This document shows positions 37,561-45,939 of a stretch of DNA of 64,000 nucleotides, in pieces. The notes below the pieces were generated by a model that saw only the letters and a program-made list of their open reading frames with translations, had not been told where the DNA came from and searched no databases. Within the stretch, counting starts at the first letter, position 1; every line of letters begins with the position of its first letter. The position numbers were made by a program, and so were the translations under genes. Origin of the DNA: Acetivibrio clariflavus DSM 19732 (GTDB lineage: Bacteria; Bacillota; Clostridia; Acetivibrionales; Acetivibrionaceae); contig NC_016627.1 in assembly GCF_000237085.1 (NCBI RefSeq), forward strand, positions 992,001 through 1,056,000, in the 5' to 3' direction.

Positions 37561-37845
37561 CTAAATTAAGTTGGGTCTTTTTTCACCCAACCATTCATTG
37601 AAAGCATTGGCAATTTCCATTCTGAACTCTTCATCTGACAAACCAAGAGATGTTCCGAGTTCATATGCCTGATCCACAGTATAAGCAAATCTTTCTGCTA
37701 ATTCGCTGTTCTCATTCTCCATATATGGAAAATGCTCTATTACATAACCAGAATAATCTATATCAAATAAATACCTCTCTATTCCCCCATTAATAAAATA
37801 CGTGATAAATTTGATCATAAATATCGTATGTTTTCCAACTTTCAT
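37561..37845 (-). CDS. Hypothetical 94-aa passenger ORF of IS66 element
   Basis: A 94-residue acidic protein whose start overlaps the tnpC stop by four bases, so it would be translated by coupling. Text such as ELAERFAYTVDQAYELGTSL and FRMEIANAFNEWLGEKRP suggests a helical soluble protein. No family recognised. It lies between tnpC and the intron inside the IS. Either a passenger gene or an element-specific accessory. Confidence 0.45.
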   Translation of the reverse strand: MKVGKHTIFMIKFITYFINGGIERYLFDIDYSGYVIEHFPYMENENSELAERFAYTVDQAYELGTSLGLSDEEFRMEIANAFNEWLGEKRPNLI

Positions 37846-39450
37846 TCATCTTCCTCCCACGCATATTTCTCAGGCTCTGTTCTTTTGGATTGCGGTATAA
37901 ACACCTTAGCAGGTATTTTCATGCTACCAGGCAGAAAATCAGCAAATGTGCTCACATAACCAGGCTTCCCTAGATTAGGGGCTTGACTAAATATCCATGA
38001 CAAATATTCAAAAGGATTCAATCCATTCTCTTTTGCTGTTTCAACAAGACTGTAATACACCGCGCTCGTTCTCGCACCACCTGGCGTATTACTGAAAAGC
38101 CAATTCTTCCGTCCGATTACGAAAGGCTTTATACTTCGCTCTGCTCGGTTATTTGATATCTCCAATCGTCCATCCAGTATATACCTCTCAAGATATTTTC
38201 GCTGGGACTGCGCATATTGTACTGCTTTACCCAGATGGGTTTTGGGTAGTACATTTAATTTTCTTATCCAATCATAAAATTCATCTATGATAGGCTTTGA
38301 TTGCTTCTTTCTTCCTTCTAACCGGGTTTCCGGGCATAGCAATGCAAACTGTTTCTCTAAATGAAACAGTTTATCACAATATGTTACTCCCTTTGCTGCA
38401 TTAGATGTTGCTTGCTTTTCTTTGGGCAGGGCTTCCATCGCTTCAAAAAACTTTCGCCGTACATGGGCCCAACAACCTATTACAGTAATTTTTTCGGGCA
38501 GCTTGTAATACCCGTTATATCCGTCTGCATGTAAATATCCACTAAATTCTTTTAGAAATTCCTCCGGATGTATATGTTTTCTGTCCGGCTGGTAGTCATA
38601 AAGTATTATCTGATGTTTTGCCTCCCCGCTCGTTCGGTACAGCCACATGTAACTCTTCGACTGTGCCGCCTTCCCTGGTTCTTTTAGCACCTGTACCACT
38701 GTTTCATCTGCATGCAGTACCTCATGCTCACACAGCCGTTTCTTCATCTCCTCATATATCGGTTCCAGCCAATTCTCACAGGCTTTTATCAACCAATTTG
38801 ACATTGTCTGCCTTGATATCTCAATGCCATTTTGTTTCCATTCCTGCTCCTGACGATATAAGGGAGACCCCATCATGAATTTTTGTGTAGCTATATGGGC
38901 AATTGTCTCAGGAGATGCAAAACTTCCCTTTATGACCGGTTCCGGTATATCTGCCTTTACAATGGAAGTATGGTCGGATGTTTTTCACAGTTCCGGCATG
39001 AATAAACATGCCTAATATGACGCACTATTACCGCTTTTGCCGGAATAATCTTCAACTCATCACGAGTTTCCTTTCCCATTGTATGCAATTCACTACCGCA
39101 TTCCTGGCAAATACATCCCTTTTCGGGTAACTTGTGCTCTATTACCTCCACCGGTAAATCTTCAGGAAGTTTATCTGTTGTTAGACGTGTTCTCTTACGG
39201 TAATGAGCTTTTACTTCTATCCTTTCTTGCTCGGTAATAGCTAAATTATGAGTCTCTTCCTCTTCATTATTAAAAAGATTGATTTGCTCAATCTTTGTTT
39301 GTTCGCCAAGATAACACCGAATTGTTTACGCTTTGAAAGGCGCATTTGTTCCATGAACCATTGGACTTGCTGTTCCAACTCGGCAATCCTGCGATCCTTT
39401 TCTTCAATTATACCAAGTAATTTTTCTACTGAAATTTCTTGTCTCTTCAT
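37842..39450 (-). pseudogene. tnpC: IS66 transposase TnpC, frameshifted
   Basis: Three frames: 39241-39450 (leucine-zipper-like start RIAELEQQVQWFMEQMRLSKRKQFG), 38957-39151 (zinc-binding CICQECGSELHTMG and CRNCEKH) and 37842-38876 (DDE core: HADETVVQV, LHADGYNGYY, GCWAHVRRKFFEA, catalytic Glu in ISNNRAERSIKPFVIGRKNW). Breaks lie near 39310 and 38950. The catalytic part is long and open, but lacks the DNA-binding start, so the element is probably immobile. Confidence 0.85.
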
Positions 39451-39514
39451 GGGATAATATTACCATAAAAATTACATTAAATCCAGCTTTTTGATCCTTT
39501 TTTTGAATTTCTTC

Positions 39515-39889
39515 TTACGAAATTTGACGCTCTAAAACTTCCTTTCTCCTGAGCTTTTTCTCTAATCTGGCACTATCAATAAGACAAGCTAATTCGTTTA
39601 CATCAAGAAGCATTGTGGTTGAATCTTCTTCTGTTGGCCAGCGAAATCGCCCTCGTTCTAGCCTCTTAAAGTACAGCCAAAACCCATCTCCATCCCATTC
39701 AAGGATTTTTATCCTGTTTCTATTTCTGTTACAGAACACAAACAGTGCATTCATAAACGGATCAAGTGAGAAACTTTCTTGTACCAGTGTTATTAATCCG
39801 TTGATAGATTTCCTCATATCCGTTAATCTTCCGCAAAGATACACTGGTTTTTCATTCCATCTTATCATAACGACATCAACACCTGGCAA
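39515..39889 (-). CDS. tnpB: IS66 family accessory protein TnpB
   Basis: A 124-residue IS66 Orf2: VYLCGRLTDMRKSINGLITLVQ, NALFVFCNRNRNRIKILEWDGDGFWLYFKRLERGRF are the family hallmarks. It overlaps the end of tnpA by 25 bp. Required with TnpA for IS66 transposition in known elements; exact job unknown. Start could be internal (V/MIRWNEKPVYLCG). Confidence 0.9.
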   Translation of the reverse strand: MPGVDVVMIRWNEKPVYLCGRLTDMRKSINGLITLVQESFSLDPFMNALFVFCNRNRNRIKILEWDGDGFWLYFKRLERGRFRWPTEEDSTTMLLDVNELACLIDSARLEKKLRRKEVLERQIS

Positions 39890-40218
39890 ACTTTTTTCAA
39901 TAATTCTAAGTCTGTTTCCGTATTTACAGTGACATTACAGCCATTAATTTTAATTTCCAGTGTAGCTTTTGCAGGGTACACCGGTTTCGATGCAAGCTGC
40001 ATCCATCCACTTGGTACTTCGATTTTGGGTTCTTTTACTTCTTCAACTACTGTACACTTTGCTTCACTGACTTTCTTTTGCCAATAGTAGTATGTAGCTT
40101 TGCTTACTCCATTCGTTCGGCAAAACTCTTTGATACTTTGCCCACTTTCAAGCCGGTTTTGTATTAATTGTGCCCACCTAGATAATTGTTGTTCAGTTGT
40201 TACTTTTTCCATGTCCAT
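39865..40218 (-). CDS. tnpA: IS66 family accessory protein TnpA (helix-turn-helix)
   Basis: A 117-residue IS66 Orf1 with the N-terminal HTH QSIKEFCRTNGVSKATYYYWQKK, followed by a linker and a beta-rich IEIKINGCNVTVNTETDLELL tail typical of the family. First gene of the element, 73 bp inside the right inverted repeat. Frame intact. Confidence 0.88.
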   Translation of the reverse strand: MDMEKVTTEQQLSRWAQLIQNRLESGQSIKEFCRTNGVSKATYYYWQKKVSEAKCTVVEEVKEPKIEVPSGWMQLASKPVYPAKATLEIKINGCNVTVNTETDLELLKKVCQVLMSL

Positions 40219-40307
40219 ACAATCACTCCGTTTATTCTTTTTTACAGTGATTGTATCAACTATGCAACCATTTTACTATGTGATGATCTATTTGACGGTT
40301 ACGTACA

Positions 40308-40360
40308 GAAAAAGCCAATGTGTCTTTTATAAAGACTTATTGGCTTTTTCTATTTTCGGG
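40308..40360. terminator. Bidirectional terminator beside IS66 right end
   Basis: AGAAAAAGCCAAT and ATTGGCTTTTTCT form a perfect 13-bp stem around an inner GTCTTTTATAAAGAC hairpin, with A and T tracts on either side. Confidence 0.75.
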
Positions 40361-40425
40361 TTTGTGATCTGTGTTATTTAATAAGCATTTTAAAATGAAT
40401 TTTTTTGTTTACCAATATATAAGTT

Positions 40426-43365
40426 TTATTTTAAGGAAACATCAATTCTTCTGTCTTTTTCATTCCACTCAACTTCAGCTCCGATTATTTCTCCAACTGC
40501 TCTTAAGGGCAGCATAGTTCTTCCCGATACAATGATGGCAGGAACGTCAATACTTTGTTTTTTATTGTTTACCAAAATATCTTTTTCTCCGATCTTCATA
40601 CTGACTTCTTTGTCTTTTGCCGATATTTTAACGGTTTTGGATTTGTCGTCCCATTCAACATCGGCATTTATGGCTTCACACAAAGCACGAACAGGAAGTA
40701 AAGTTCTGCCGTCCTTGATAACAGGTTTTACATCAGAATACAGTTCCTTTCCGTCTACAAATATTTGTGCATCCGAAACAAAAACTTCTTCATTCGTGTA
40801 ATCGAACATTACTATATCGTTTTTCAGAACTTCAACCTCATATTCCTCGGAAGTAATTAGGTTACCGCTGCTATCGGAGGCAGTGATACGGTAACTTATC
40901 TTGCCGGATTTATCAAATCCCGGGAACGTTCCGATATAATAATTTTCGGTACTTTTATCCAGTATCAACTGGTTTCCTGTGTTGAAAATCACCTTAACAT
41001 CCTTGTTGTATGCAGGATCGTTTATTTTAACAATCATAGGCAACTGTTCTTTTACACCGATGGATGCAAAATTCCTATGCTGTATTATTGTATCTTTGTC
41101 AAAGTTTCCGGAGTTCAAAGGATTGATAACGTAGGGCACACTATGGGCTATTGGGAAGCCCAAACCCCATTTCATTAATGTTCCATCCTTTCGCAATGCT
41201 TTCATGCTTGCATATCCAATTTCAAACCATGTTACGTCGTCAAACAGCTTTTGAGGTTCTGTGATAATATCCTCCGGTGAATCAATACCGCATTCTCCAA
41301 AAGCATTGTGTCCCCAAACATAGAAGCTGTTGTCCTCTTGCAGTGCAGCATAAACTTTGAAGGCAGGATCATAATGGGCTTCCTTGACTTTATCGAGGAG
41401 CTTTTTCGGTTCTTGTGCAGAAATATCCCACAAACTGCTGTCAGCACATAAAGCTATTCCCTCTCTTATGCCGTTGGATGTATAAGCTTCGGCATATATA
41501 ACATTGTCCATGAATTTGCTGTAGGAACTCATGCCGGAAGAATTGTAATCGGTTTTAAGCCATAATTCACCGTTCTTTTTAATTATGAAGTTTTCATTAT
41601 AAACTTTAATTTCTTCGATGTTGTCAAAATCCTTAACCAGATTTTCCGCCATAATATCTGCGTAATTTTCTTTTACATTATCAGGTTGAAGATATTCATC
41701 AATTGAAAATCCGCTCCACAAAGACCTATCCTTTTTTATTATGCCTAAAAGTCCAAGTATTCCGTTATCAAAAGATTCGACGTCTTCAGTAATTTTTTTC
41801 GGTTCAGTGGAAACCGGAGTAGGTTCTGTTAGATTTATTCTCCATACGAGCAGTTCGCCGGAAGTAGATACAGCAAAAACATAAGGATCGGTACATTTTA
41901 CTTCCTTTATTCCATCGGATAATTTTAGGGGTCTTGACAATGCCTGAACCTTTTCCGGAGCATAAACGATATCGTTATTATTTAGACCCACCCATAGAGA
42001 ATTGTCATCTTTAATATAGTATATAAGGTGATCGCTTACATAAGCTTTTTTTACATCATCATCAAACTTTTCATACTCGACTTTATAAGTGCCACTTTCA
42101 TAGCTTGTTTTTTGCTTCCAGAGGCTTCCGTCATAATTTAATTTAAAGTTGTAGCCAACAGTAACACTTGAGGCTTCTATAGGCTCTAAAATATGTTGGT
42201 CAGTATTATTCATAAGTTTCCACTTAGTACCGTCAATTTTCTCTATAATTCCATCTTCCGTGATGGTCTTAACATTATCGGAAATCTTTATTACATCAAA
42301 TTTGCCGGCAAAATTGTGAACAATACGCCATAAAGTATTATCATATGCAAGTGCCAGGCCATTTTTGAACATCTCTTTTACATCTTTCATTAAAATCCTT
42401 GGAATGCTGTATTCGGTTTTCGGAGATACCGTTCCTAATCCGCACAGTGAGCCGTCTTGCTTTACAATTAAGACACTTTGCAGTGAACAGGAAGCATACT
42501 TTACGTTACTCATAATTTTTTGAGGTTCTACAGGATATCCCTTTATATATTCCGGTATATTGTCATCGCTAAATCCCCATACCCATAAAGTACCGTCTTC
42601 TTGAATCGCACAATTTGAACAGTCGGCAGAATCAGCATATATAACATTTTTAAGTACCAGTCTTGTTTTGTATGTACTTGTGTCTTCATGGGAATATTCA
42701 ATCTGCCACAGTGTCTTGTCCTCTTTAATGAACAGGTCACCTTTAACGTATTTAACATTATCGCTAATTTTTATTTTTTTCTTTTGAACTTCATCGTAGG
42801 AAAGGGTATTGGTATTTTCGACAAGGTAAAGCTTTCCGTCGTTATCTACTATCTTTATGAAATAATCGGAAAAAGAGATAGATTTTGCACCTTTATAAAT
42901 CATCACAGGTTTATTTACTTTTGAAGTGGCATCGAAAAACTTTTGACCTCCCCAAGTCCAAACAGTGCCGTCATTTTTGATAGCCATCAAACCGGAAACT
43001 TCTTTAACGTTTTCCATTATTTTTACCGGAATATCACTTGCCGGAAGGTCTACTTCAGCAAACTGTCCGTGGGAGTTTATTCCCCAGGCCCATAATGAAC
43101 CGTCAGATTTAAGAGCTGTGTAAGTATATGTATATTTGTCGGAGTCGATATCTACAAATCCATCGGCTATCTTTTCATTTTCCTCACTATAAAACAGGTT
43201 GATTTTCCATAATGAGCCGTCATCTTTTAAAGCATAGTCACCTTCAATTTTTGCAAACCCATTGACTTTTTTGTCTTCCGAATCTTTTGCCGTCACAAAG
43301 CCGAAATTGAAAATACTTAATGCCAAGACTAATGCTGTAACAATACTCTTTACCGAGGTTTTCAT
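40426..43365 (-). CDS. Exported RCC1-repeat protein with copper amine oxidase N-terminal-like domain
   Basis: ATG 43365 is chosen because a GGGGGGGG tract precedes it and it opens straight into a signal peptide (SIVTALVLALSIFNFGFVTA); an earlier ATG at 43431 gives an odd extension. Of 979 residues, ~30-800 contain at least a dozen degenerate RCC1-type blades, e.g. LKSDGSLWAWGINSHGQF, IKNDGTVWTWGG, QEDGTLWVWGFSDD, QEDNSFYVWGHNAFGEC. A beta-sandwich (~795-865) leads to a C-terminal domain with KPVIKDGRTLLPVRALCEAI and IIVSGRTMLPLRAVGEIIGAEVEW. Likely a cell-surface beta-propeller for binding. The 373 bp upstream hold no gene; near 43565 a short fragment (VQSIHRLIEKQKLRQKEIGF) lies before the next gene. 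Confidence 0.82.
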   Translation of the reverse strand: MKTSVKSIVTALVLALSIFNFGFVTAKDSEDKKVNGFAKIEGDYALKDDGSLWKINLFYSEENEKIADGFVDIDSDKYTYTYTALKSDGSLWAWGINSHGQFAEVDLPASDIPVKIMENVKEVSGLMAIKNDGTVWTWGGQKFFDATSKVNKPVMIYKGAKSISFSDYFIKIVDNDGKLYLVENTNTLSYDEVQKKKIKISDNVKYVKGDLFIKEDKTLWQIEYSHEDTSTYKTRLVLKNVIYADSADCSNCAIQEDGTLWVWGFSDDNIPEYIKGYPVEPQKIMSNVKYASCSLQSVLIVKQDGSLCGLGTVSPKTEYSIPRILMKDVKEMFKNGLALAYDNTLWRIVHNFAGKFDVIKISDNVKTITEDGIIEKIDGTKWKLMNNTDQHILEPIEASSVTVGYNFKLNYDGSLWKQKTSYESGTYKVEYEKFDDDVKKAYVSDHLIYYIKDDNSLWVGLNNNDIVYAPEKVQALSRPLKLSDGIKEVKCTDPYVFAVSTSGELLVWRINLTEPTPVSTEPKKITEDVESFDNGILGLLGIIKKDRSLWSGFSIDEYLQPDNVKENYADIMAENLVKDFDNIEEIKVYNENFIIKKNGELWLKTDYNSSGMSSYSKFMDNVIYAEAYTSNGIREGIALCADSSLWDISAQEPKKLLDKVKEAHYDPAFKVYAALQEDNSFYVWGHNAFGECGIDSPEDIITEPQKLFDDVTWFEIGYASMKALRKDGTLMKWGLGFPIAHSVPYVINPLNSGNFDKDTIIQHRNFASIGVKEQLPMIVKINDPAYNKDVKVIFNTGNQLILDKSTENYYIGTFPGFDKSGKISYRITASDSSGNLITSEEYEVEVLKNDIVMFDYTNEEVFVSDAQIFVDGKELYSDVKPVIKDGRTLLPVRALCEAINADVEWDDKSKTVKISAKDKEVSMKIGEKDILVNNKKQSIDVPAIIVSGRTMLPLRAVGEIIGAEVEWNEKDRRIDVSLK

Positions 43366-43714
43366 GATAACCCCCCCCTTTATAATAACTATATTTAAGT
43401 TAATTTTATCAATTATTGTTTGCGAATACAATTACAGTAAAATTAAAATTAGATAACTCTTTTGTATAACTCTGATTTTTCTTAAAGCAATTTTAGGAAA
43501 GATTAAACATCGACTTAAATTAATAAAGAAAGTTGAAGCAGTTTGAAAATTTTCAACACCATCATGGTCCAATCCATTCATAGGCTCATTGAGAAGCAGA
43601 AATTGAGGCAAAAAGAAATAGGTTTTTGAATCTGCTGTAATTTACATGGAAAACTGGGGATTTTATGGTGGACGAATAAAGGAATAAACCGGATGGGTAT
43701 ATTTTTGTGTATGA

Positions 43715-43720
43715 TATAAT
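43715..43720 (+). promoter_or_regulatory. -10 element of WYL regulator gene
   Basis: TATAAT lies 18 bp before ATG 43739; no convincing -35 box is visible. GGTGAT acts as ribosome site. Confidence 0.35.
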
Positions 43721-43738
43721 GAATTCAGGTGATAAAAT

Positions 43739-44628
43739 ATGCAAATTAATCGGCTGATTGAAATGGTTTATATCTTGCTTAGCAAAAAGACCGTCACAGC
43801 AAAGGAATTATCTGACAACTTTAATGTTTCTCGTCGGACTGTTTACCGGGATATTGATATTTTGAGCAGTGCCGGTATTCCTGTCTACACCAGTAAAGGC
43901 AAAGGTGGAGGTATCAGTCTTCTTGAGAACTTTGTGCTTAATAAGTCAATGCTTTCGGAAAATGAACAGATGGAGATTATTTCATCTCTTCACAGTCTTA
44001 AAGCCATTAACGTGAAAGAAGTAGAACCTATATTAAACAAATTGGCAGGTATATTTGGGAAAAGCAGTACCGGTTGGATTGATGTCGATTTCTCACGTTG
44101 GGGAAGTGGCACTGATGAAAGGGAGTTAAAACAGCAATTTTTAATAAAAAAATGGTATCCTTTAGCTATTATGGCTCTAACGAAAGAAATACGGAAAGAG
44201 TTGTTGAACCGTTAAAGCTTTTGTTCAAAGGCTATGCCTGGTATGTTTATGCTTTTTGTCGTGTAAAAAATGATTTTAGGATATTCAGAATCAGCCGGAT
44301 AAAAAACCTGAAAATGATAGAAAACTCATATACTCGAGATTGCCCTGAAAACATTCCGATAATGTCAAAGGAAGTTGATATAAAGACGGTCAGAGTAGTA
44401 TTAAAAATACATAAAAGAATGGCATTTCGTGTATTTGACGAATTTGGCCATGATTCTGTCAAAGAAAATGAGGATGGATATTTTTATGTTACAGTGGATT
44501 TGCCGGATGAAGATTGGTTGTACGGATATATTCTTTCATTCGGTGAAGATGCTGAAGTTATAGAGCCTGAACATGTTCGCAGCAATTTAAAAAATAAACT
44601 TGAGAATTGTCTGAAAAAATATACTTAA
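43739..44628 (+). pseudogene. YafY-type HTH/WYL transcriptional regulator, frame broken at A7
   Basis: Frame 1 (43739-44215) has an HTH (TAKELSDNFNVSRRTVYRDIDIL) and the GIPVYTSKGKGGGISL wing of YafY-like regulators. Frame 2 (44152-44628) supplies the WYL domain: ISFSYY-like VSFSYYGSNERNTERVVEP, LLFKGYAWYVYAFCR, FRISRIKNLKM, and a C-terminal ligand domain. They join exactly if the ribosome or polymerase slips -1 on the seven A at 44146-44152 (A AAA AAA in phase). Target genes are unknown; the GyrI-like and acetyltransferase genes follow in the same direction. A recent pseudogene, a slippage-expressed gene or a sequence error are all possible. Confidence 0.8.
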
Positions 44629-44766
44629 TATGACATGCTGTTGTCAGTTTTAAAATGGTACATTAATAGTGGAAATATGGAAACACTGAAGGCGAAAAAA
44701 TATCGCGAAAACCGTACGGTCAATAACTGCTTAGAGATAAATAATAATTTTTAGAGGTGTATCAAT

Positions 44767-45390
44767 ATGAGCAAATTGGATTATAAAAAGGATTTTAAAG
44801 AATTGTATCTTCCCAAAACCACTCCTTCGATTGTTGATGTGCCTGCTATGACTTTTGCAATAATAGACGGTCAGGGCGATCCTAATGGAGAAGATTTTGC
44901 GTTGGCTACTGAAGCACTTTATAGCTTTAGCTATAAAGTGAAGATGTCTTATAAAAGCAAGGATGTTCCCGAAGGGTATTATGATTATACTGTTTTTCCC
45001 CTTGAGGGAGTGTGGGATTTAGTGGATAAAAGTAAACCGATAACCGACAAAAGCAATTTTGCATACTCAATTATGATTCGCCAACCGGATTTTTTAACGG
45101 AAGAGTTATTTAAGCGGTTTGTCAATGAAGCAAAAAATAAAAAAACTAATGCCTATCTTGATAAAATAAGATATGCCACAATAACTGAGGGGTTGTGTTG
45201 TCAGATACTCCATATAGGAAGTTACGATGATGAACCGGCAAGTTTTGAAAAAATGGAACAGTTTTGCAGGGATAACGGATACGAAAGGATATGCTTAAAA
45301 CATCGTGAAATATACCTGTCAGACCCGCGTAAGACTGAAGCTGATAAATTGAAAACTGTACTGAGATTCAATGTGAGGAAAATTCACTGA
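44767..45390 (+). CDS. GyrI-like small-molecule-binding protein
   Basis: A 207-residue protein from ATG 44767 behind AGAGGTGTATCA. VDVPAMTFAIIDGQGDPNGEDF, YDYTVFPLEGVWDL, ITEGLCCQILHIGSYDDEPASFEKMEQFC and RICLKHREIYLSDPRKT follow the stand-alone GyrI-like family (SHS2/AraC-effector fold). Such proteins bind hydrophobic or toxic small molecules, sometimes hydrolysing them. It lies 139 bp after the WYL regulator and 24 bp before a GNAT gene, suggesting a small stress or drug-response group. Confidence 0.82.
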   Translation: MSKLDYKKDFKELYLPKTTPSIVDVPAMTFAIIDGQGDPNGEDFALATEALYSFSYKVKMSYKSKDVPEGYYDYTVFPLEGVWDLVDKSKPITDKSNFAYSIMIRQPDFLTEELFKRFVNEAKNKKTNAYLDKIRYATITEGLCCQILHIGSYDDEPASFEKMEQFCRDNGYERICLKHREIYLSDPRKTEADKLKTVLRFNVRKIH

Positions 45391-45413
45391 ATATAAATTT
45401 GGAGGATTGAAGA

Positions 45414-45851
45414 ATGTTTTTTCGAGAGGCAGAAATAAATGACCTTGACAGCTTGCAGGAACTATATTTGCATTTGCATGAGACAGAGAAACTTCCCGAA
45501 AGTGAAGAACTTAATTTACTTTGGAGTGAAATTATAAAGGATAAGAACTATCATATTTTGGTAGCGGATATGGAAGGTAAAATTGTTTCCAGTGTGACGC
45601 TAGTGGTAATAAAAAATCTTACACGGGGTATGAAACCTTATGCCTTGATTGAAAATGTTGTAACACACAGGGAATATAGAAACAGAGGATATGCCAAAGC
45701 TTTGATACGAAAGGCTGTTGAGATTGCTCAAAATAGCGGATGCTACAAAATTATGCTTCTTACAGGTTCAAAAGATGAAAAAACATTATATTTTTATGAA
45801 AGTTGCGGATTTAACAGAAAAGATAAGACAGCTTTTATAAAATGGTTATAG
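45414..45851 (+). CDS. GNAT-family N-acetyltransferase
   Basis: A 145-residue GNAT: FREAEINDLDSLQELYLHLH at the start, VVTHREYRNRGYAKALIRKAV as motif A with the acetyl-CoA loop (R/Q-x-x-G-x-A-like RNRGYA), then LLTGSKDEKTLYFYESCGF as motif B. Acceptor unknown. ATG 45414 follows GGAGGATTGAAGA. Co-directional with the GyrI-like gene and probably in one transcript. Confidence 0.88.
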   Translation: MFFREAEINDLDSLQELYLHLHETEKLPESEELNLLWSEIIKDKNYHILVADMEGKIVSSVTLVVIKNLTRGMKPYALIENVVTHREYRNRGYAKALIRKAVEIAQNSGCYKIMLLTGSKDEKTLYFYESCGFNRKDKTAFIKWL

Positions 45852-45885
45852 TAAATGCCGATATGATTAAAAAATATTTACCAAT

Positions 45886-45927
45886 AAAAACTGTCGCACC
45901 AGAAAGTGGTATAACTGGTGCGACAGT
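45886..45927 (-). terminator. Terminator of GH26 gene
   Basis: ACTGTCGCACCAG (45890-45902) and CTGGTGCGACAGT (45915-45927) form a perfect 13-bp stem; on the minus strand UUUUUAUUGG follows. It lies 12 bp behind the mannanase stop and can also stop the GNAT transcript from the other side. Confidence 0.85.
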
Positions 45928-45939
45928 ATGGTTAATATA

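Larger units (their letters stand above)
35562..40302. mobile_element. IS66-family element carrying a group II intron at its left end
   Basis: Left end GTAAGCGTCAAA (35562-35573) and right end TTTGACGGTTAC (40291-40302) are the typical IS66 inverted repeats with one mismatch. Inside, on the minus strand, lie tnpA, tnpB, a broken tnpC and a small ORF. The group II intron starts immediately after the left repeat. Flanking 8-mers (TAATAAAT, GTACAGAA) differ, so no target duplication is left. Confidence 0.75.
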
